A DNA stretch of 9,273 nucleotides from Chloroflexi bacterium UBA4733 (GTDB taxonomy: Bacteria; Chloroflexota; UBA4733). The notes under the pieces are model-generated. The model was not told the origin of the DNA. It did not search any database and saw only the letters and a list, made by a program, of their open reading frames with translations. Positions 6,404 to 9,273 of this stretch are shown here, piece after piece. The position numbers were made by a program, and so were the translations under genes. Where the stretch lies: contig DHIZ01000300.1 in assembly GCA_002404055.1 (NCBI GenBank), positions 1 through 9,273 on the forward strand, given 5' to 3'. Numbering within the stretch: the stretch's first letter is position 1; each line of letters starts with the position of its first letter.

Positions 6404-7009
6404 ATGGCAGCGGTGGTTGCGCCGACCAGGCGCTACTCCATTCACGATCTTGACCAGTTCCCGAACGACGGCAGGCTTCGTGAGTTGGTTGACGGGCAGA
6501 TCGTGGAGTGGGACGTGACGACTTATCGCCACGCCTTTATCGAAGCCGCGCTGGTGGAGTACATTCGGCGTTTCGTCCGAGAGCGCCGGTTGGGTCGCGT
6601 CGTGAGCGGCGAAGGCATGGTGCGCATTGGGGGGAGTGAGTATGACGCCCGCGGCGCCGACCTCGCCTTCTATCGCCGCGGACGCAACCCGCGCGATATT
6701 GACGCTGCAGCAACGGTTCTCGCGCCGGACTTCGTGGTGGAAGTGCTCTCGCCCTCGGATCGGGCGGCTTTGGTTGAAGCGAAGGTGGACGACTGGCTTC
6801 GTATCGGCGTCCGCCTCCTCTGGTATGTCAACCCGGAGACGGGAACGACCACGGTGTACGCCGGCGGCGGCATCCAGCGTGTTGCCGCCACGGCAATCCT
6901 GGGTGCCGGGGATGTCGTGCCGGGGCTGCAAGTCCGACTCCAGGACCTGCTGGACGAACTGATGGAGGACGACGACAACGATGGGGCGGAGGAAGAGCGG
7001 CTACCCTAA
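6404..7009 (+). CDS. Uma2-family (DUF820) PD-(D/E)XK nuclease-like protein
   Basis: This 201-residue protein has the complete Uma2 fold pattern. The N-terminal YSIHDLDQFPNDGRLRELVDG introduces the domain, followed by H46 in TTYRHAFIEAALV, GADLAFYRRGR (86-96), then the nuclease core APDFVVEVLSPSDR (110-123) with Asp112 and Glu116. Lys130 is in VEAKVDDWLRIGVRLLWYVNPETGTTTVY. The family is predicted to be metal-dependent endonuclease-like, but its biological role is unsettled. It is common in large copy numbers in Cyanobacteria, Chloroflexota and other environmental bacteria. I chose ATG 6404 because GAGGTG (6392-6397) lies 6 bases upstream. The C-terminal tail is acidic (EDDDNDGAEEE). Its stop overlaps the convergent peptidase gene by 9 bases, so the two cannot have separate terminators between them. 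Confidence 0.88.
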   Translation: MAAVVAPTRRYSIHDLDQFPNDGRLRELVDGQIVEWDVTTYRHAFIEAALVEYIRRFVRERRLGRVVSGEGMVRIGGSEYDARGADLAFYRRGRNPRDIDAAATVLAPDFVVEVLSPSDRAALVEAKVDDWLRIGVRLLWYVNPETGTTTVYAGGGIQRVAATAILGAGDVVPGLQVRLQDLLDELMEDDDNDGAEEERLP

Positions 7010-8278
7010 ACCATTGGCGATGGCCTCAGCGATCCAGTTGATGACGACTGGGTTGGCGCCTTGCGTGGTGGCGTCGGCCAGGGCGGTGCGTGCGGCGGTG
7101 ACCTGCCCCATCTCCAGGTAGTTCCAGGCGACGGCCAGGGCGCCGTGGCCTTGCCAGAAGTGGCTCGCGCCGTCGCCGGAGGGTTGGTGCAGGGTGAGGC
7201 GACGCTGGAGCTTCGCCAGGTCGGCCTGGTAAGCGGGAACCTTGTCCCAGCCGGCCGACGCCAGCACCGTCTGCACCACCGCCTGCCTGGATAGCGGGTA
7301 CAGCAGGATGAACCGCCCGCTATTGGTCGCCCAGATGCGGTCGAAGGTCGTGTAGTCGATCTGGTGGCCCTGGCCCAGGAAAGGATCGCTGGCGGTGAAC
7401 ACGCCCTGGCGGTTGTCGTAGCTTTGGATGGGGCGATAGTGGCCGACGTGGTCGGTCAGGCTGACCCACTGGTTGGCGATCGGTGGGAAGCCCTTGCTGA
7501 CCAACGCCTTGATGAGCGTGCGGTCGCCACCGGTTCCCAGCACCGCCCCGAAGCCGAGACTGCGGGCGTAGGCCGGGACTCCGTAGGGCAACATGCCGTT
7601 CGGGCTGCCGTCGGCGCGCAAGACTGCTTGCACCTGCCCCTGCGTGCGGGAGATTCCCCAGTAGTTCAGCACTTCGGCCACCGAAGCCGGACCGCAGTTA
7701 TTCACGGTCTGCGTGATGTGGATGAGCGGTCCCAGGCTGGCGCTGGCGGGCAGAGCGAGGTTTACTCCCGTCGATGCCGGCGCGGCGGGACGGACCGCTG
7801 CTGCCGGCTGAGCCGTGGGAGCGACCGCTGCCGTTGCTGCGGCGACTGGTGCTGCTGGAACAGCGACGGCAGCCGCCGGCGCGGCGAGGACGCCGGGCAG
7901 CGCCACGGCCGGCAGGGCAGGCACGGCGGGCAGTGCCGCCGCGTTCGATACGGTGACGGTTGTGGCGATCGTGACGAACGCGGGAGCCGTAACAGAAACG
8001 GCGGTGGTGACGGCAGGTGCGACGGCGCGCAGTGTGCTCGTTGCGACCATCGCTGAACTTGATGCCGAGATCGCCGCCGGCTCGCTGGCGAGGGCAGCAC
8101 GACTTGCCGCTGCCGTCGCGCCGGCGCCCTCAGCGAGCGAAGAAGTCGTCGGGGGAATTGACGACGTGGCGACACCGGCGCCCGTTCCTGTTTGGTCGCA
8201 GGCGGCCAGCGTTACCACCGCCAGGGTGGACGCGCTGAGGCGAAGCCAGCTTCGCCGGGAATAGTGTTGCGGTGGCAT
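7001..8278 (-). CDS. Tat-exported C39-like peptidase lipoprotein
   Basis: This 425-residue protein begins with a twin-arginine signal (SRRSWLR, 7-13), a hydrophobic stretch and a lipobox LAAC (Cys27). It should be folded in the cytoplasm, exported by Tat and lipid-anchored outside. Residues about 28-182 are an Ala/Thr/Ser/Pro/Val-rich linker. The peptidase_C39-like domain (about 183-335) has the Cys motif VNNCGPASVAEVLNYW (Cys195), the His motif TDHVGHYRPIQSYDN (His280), and ASDPF (Asp298), matching a Cys-His-Asp papain-like triad. The C-terminal about 90 residues are helical (NYLEMGQVTAARTALADA), like one or two TPR-type repeats. The substrate is unknown; bacteriocin-leader cleavage is unlikely without an ABC transporter. 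The ATG at 8278 has GAGGA a few bases upstream. The GTG at 8290 is an alternative start. Confidence 0.85.
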   Translation of the reverse strand: MPPQHYSRRSWLRLSASTLAVVTLAACDQTGTGAGVATSSIPPTTSSLAEGAGATAAASRAALASEPAAISASSSAMVATSTLRAVAPAVTTAVSVTAPAFVTIATTVTVSNAAALPAVPALPAVALPGVLAAPAAAVAVPAAPVAAATAAVAPTAQPAAAVRPAAPASTGVNLALPASASLGPLIHITQTVNNCGPASVAEVLNYWGISRTQGQVQAVLRADGSPNGMLPYGVPAYARSLGFGAVLGTGGDRTLIKALVSKGFPPIANQWVSLTDHVGHYRPIQSYDNRQGVFTASDPFLGQGHQIDYTTFDRIWATNSGRFILLYPLSRQAVVQTVLASAGWDKVPAYQADLAKLQRRLTLHQPSGDGASHFWQGHGALAVAWNYLEMGQVTAARTALADATTQGANPVVINWIAEAIANGLG

Positions 8279-8324
8279 ATCTCTCCTCACCTGGAATGAT
8301 AAGCGATTGGCGCTGGTACATTCA

Positions 8325-8594
8325 TCAAGGCTGTGTTAATTCCCGATGCTCGTGGTGCGGCGCAGCCGTTGTTGTACTCAGCGCTGTGGCTGTGCTCTCC
8401 GTCGTCGTCGGCGCAATGGTGGCCGCGCTCGTGCTTACCTGCGCTGCTGAGCCGGGGGACACAACGGTGCTGGCCGTGACAGGGCTGGCGGCGGTTGTCG
8501 TTGCGGCTTGACTGCGGGCAGCCAGGGCCGGCGTGGCCACAGTTGCAGCGCCGGCCCGCAGCCACGCTTGCCGAGAAACTTGATCTTGCCGCAT
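8325..8594 (-). CDS. Small Ala/Thr/Ser-rich exported peptide, possible truncated paralogue
   Basis: This 89-residue frame begins MRQDQVSRQAWLRAGAATVA and continues TPALAARSQ, then a low-complexity Ala/Thr/Ser/Val stretch and a His-rich end (HHEHRELTQP). Its start resembles the peptidase signal peptide downstream (SRRSWLRLSASTLAVVTLAAC), with the second Arg changed to Gln and no lipobox Cys. It lies 46 bases upstream of the peptidase gene on the same strand, so both may share a transcript. Low-complexity composition inflates chance reading frames in GC-rich DNA, so this may be either a real small secreted protein or the relic of a duplicated N-terminus. The ribosome site (GGAAAG, 8 bases upstream) is weak. 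GTG 8624 is an alternative start. Confidence 0.4.
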   Translation of the reverse strand: MRQDQVSRQAWLRAGAATVATPALAARSQAATTTAASPVTASTVVSPGSAAQVSTSAATIAPTTTESTATALSTTTAAPHHEHRELTQP

Positions 8595-8696
8595 GTTGAT
8601 GTCTTTCCGAATCTGCGATAGCACTGCGCTTGGCGGGCGGATGAGACGCCATCCAACGAGGCTCGTACTCCCGTGTGCCGTTGCACCGTATGGTCA

Positions 8697-8752
8697 ATTG
8701 TCGCTGGCTCGGATGAGAACTAACGGGGTCAAAAATGAGAATATGATGAGGA
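8697..8752 (-). promoter_or_regulatory. Second TTCTCAT-type repeat array and promoter-like site
   Basis: On the minus strand CCTCAT (8751-8746) and TCTCAT (8740-8735) are spaced 11 bp apart. A third TCTCAT (8718-8713) lies 22 bp further on, and after 10 bases comes a -10-like GACAAT (8702-8697). The order, orientation and spacing repeat those at 4425-4479 upstream of the response regulator. This suggests a shared regulator for the small peptide/peptidase group. A lone ATGAGA also occurs at 8641-8646. The array also lies just upstream of the divergent BrxF-like gene. Confidence 0.45.
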
Positions 8753-8813
8753 AATTTTGCCTGCGAAGCACCCGCGGTTACGTGAGCGGTTGCAACGGCG
8801 GCCACTTTCTGCA

Positions 8814-9273
8814 ATGATGCATGTATTCGGCAGCCACTTCGGTGTTTTCCGAACGGGGGCCGACGAGGCATTGAACCCCATAGAGCGGAGCGACATCGCC
8901 AGCACCGATCTCACATCTACCCTCGACGAGGTACGCCGGGCCGGCTGCGGGCTGGTTCTCGCCCTTGTGCCACCCGATCGTCCAGATCGCTTCGCTTGCT
9001 TGGCCAGGGAGCACAACCTTCCGTATCTCAACGTGAGCCTCGCGCTTGCCCGCCATCTGCTCGACGTGCCCATAGCCAGGCGTGCCTTTATGGCCGCTGA
9101 ACTGCTGCCATCCCTCGTTGATTCCTCGGTCAGCGCGATCGCGCTGGGCCGGCTCGGCCTCCTGCACGCACCGGAGCTGCGGCTTAACGTTCCGCTGGCG
9201 CTGGAGCGACTCGCCCGGTCCGCCTGTGTGCTGGCCGAATGGCGCGGCGCTGTCGAAGCGAACCGGCTCACCT
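8814..9273 (+). CDS. BrxF-like protein (BREX type 3), Walker motifs absent, 3' partial
   Basis: 153 codons are visible before the window ends. From memory the middle and end follow BrxF of type 3 BREX phage-defence systems: LVLALVPP (47-54) for the first strand and P-loop, LPYLNVSLALARHLLDVP (69-86) for the family's L-PY-N-N-ELSRRLL-L block, AFMAAELLPSLVDSS, LALERLARSACVLAEWRGAVE (128-148) for L-RLSRNR-VVAAW-G, and NRLT where the family has LTYAEPGHPEY. Canonical BrxF has a Walker A GxxGxGKT; here the site reads VPPDRPDR. The Walker B strand reads AIALGRLGLLH with no Asp. It may be a non-ATPase variant. The ATG tandem at 8814 has no clear ribosome site. An in-frame TTG at 8757 with GAGG 5 bases upstream would add 19 residues. 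BREX-3 genes (brxC, pglX, brxHII, pglZ, brxA) would be expected just to the right. Confidence 0.6.
   Translation, partial: MMHVFGSHFGVFRTGADEALNPIERSDIASTDLTSTLDEVRRAGCGLVLALVPPDRPDRFACLAREHNLPYLNVSLALARHLLDVPIARRAFMAAELLPSLVDSSVSAIALGRLGLLHAPELRLNVPLALERLARSACVLAEWRGAVEANRLT

Noticed and set aside
7740..8250. Ala-codon-rich, repeat-like DNA in the peptidase linker, considered as a tandem repeat or CRISPR-like array.
   Set aside because: No fixed repeat unit or spacer structure is present. It is low-complexity coding sequence.
8593..8817. Plus-strand frame of 74 codons whose stop overlaps the ATG of the BrxF-like gene (ATGA).
   Set aside because: The overlap suggests translational coupling, but the peptide has no protein-like pattern. 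It also runs through the intergenic repeat array.
8729..9271. Minus-strand frames opposite the BrxF-like gene.
   Set aside because: Their Arg/Ser-rich composition has no recognisable motif. The plus-strand frame shows a family-like hydrophobic pattern.
1..9273. Search for tRNA, rRNA, CRISPR arrays, riboswitches and replication origins.
   Set aside because: No cloverleaf, rRNA core segment, regular repeat-spacer array or DnaA-box cluster was found by eye.

Overview
The window is high-GC bacterial DNA. A Chloroflexota host (Thermomicrobia/Sphaerobacter-like) is suggested by two things recalled from that phylum: the secreted-protein domain with a GLLVWRK...AFTDG...GPYG...RLN..RF.WE signature, and long Ala/Thr/Ser-rich lipoprotein linkers. 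This placement is an inference, and no rRNA or tRNA gene is present to test it.

Left part (1-1062): an eroded zone. A partial minus-strand gene leaves the window at position 1. It has a good sigma70-type promoter and a Shine-Dalgarno (SD) site. Next comes the tail of a DUF4352-like exported protein, cut at a 365-bp MITE-like element (477-841). That element has 20-bp terminal inverted repeats (18/20 identical) and carries only the first part of a transposase-like gene. Immediately beyond it is a plus-strand fragment of an OmpR-type response regulator, truncated at both ends.

Middle (1063-4382, minus strand): a compact operon encoding a winged-helix response regulator, an overlapping sensor histidine kinase and an ApbE-type flavin transferase. 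The flavin transferase appears to start at a non-standard CTG. Divergent from it (4570-6306, plus) is a secreted six-bladed beta-propeller protein. The intergenic region holds TTCTCAT-type direct repeats with 11-bp spacing, a plausible binding site for the regulator.

Right part (6404-9273): a Uma2-family PD-(D/E)XK protein (plus) overlaps tail-to-tail with a Tat-exported C39-like peptidase lipoprotein (minus). Upstream of the peptidase is a small minus-strand ORF encoding an 89-residue Ala/Thr/Ser-rich exported peptide whose N-terminus resembles the peptidase signal peptide. Its upstream region carries the same TTCTCAT-like repeat array as the regulator promoter, so the two-component system may control both the peptidase group and itself.

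The last gene (8814 to the window end, plus) matches, from memory, the C-terminal two thirds of BrxF, the small protein that opens type 3 BREX phage-defence clusters. Both Walker motifs expected in BrxF are replaced here. The window therefore probably stops at the threshold of a BREX-3 or BREX-like island with an unusual, apparently non-nucleotide-binding BrxF. This is the most interesting observation.
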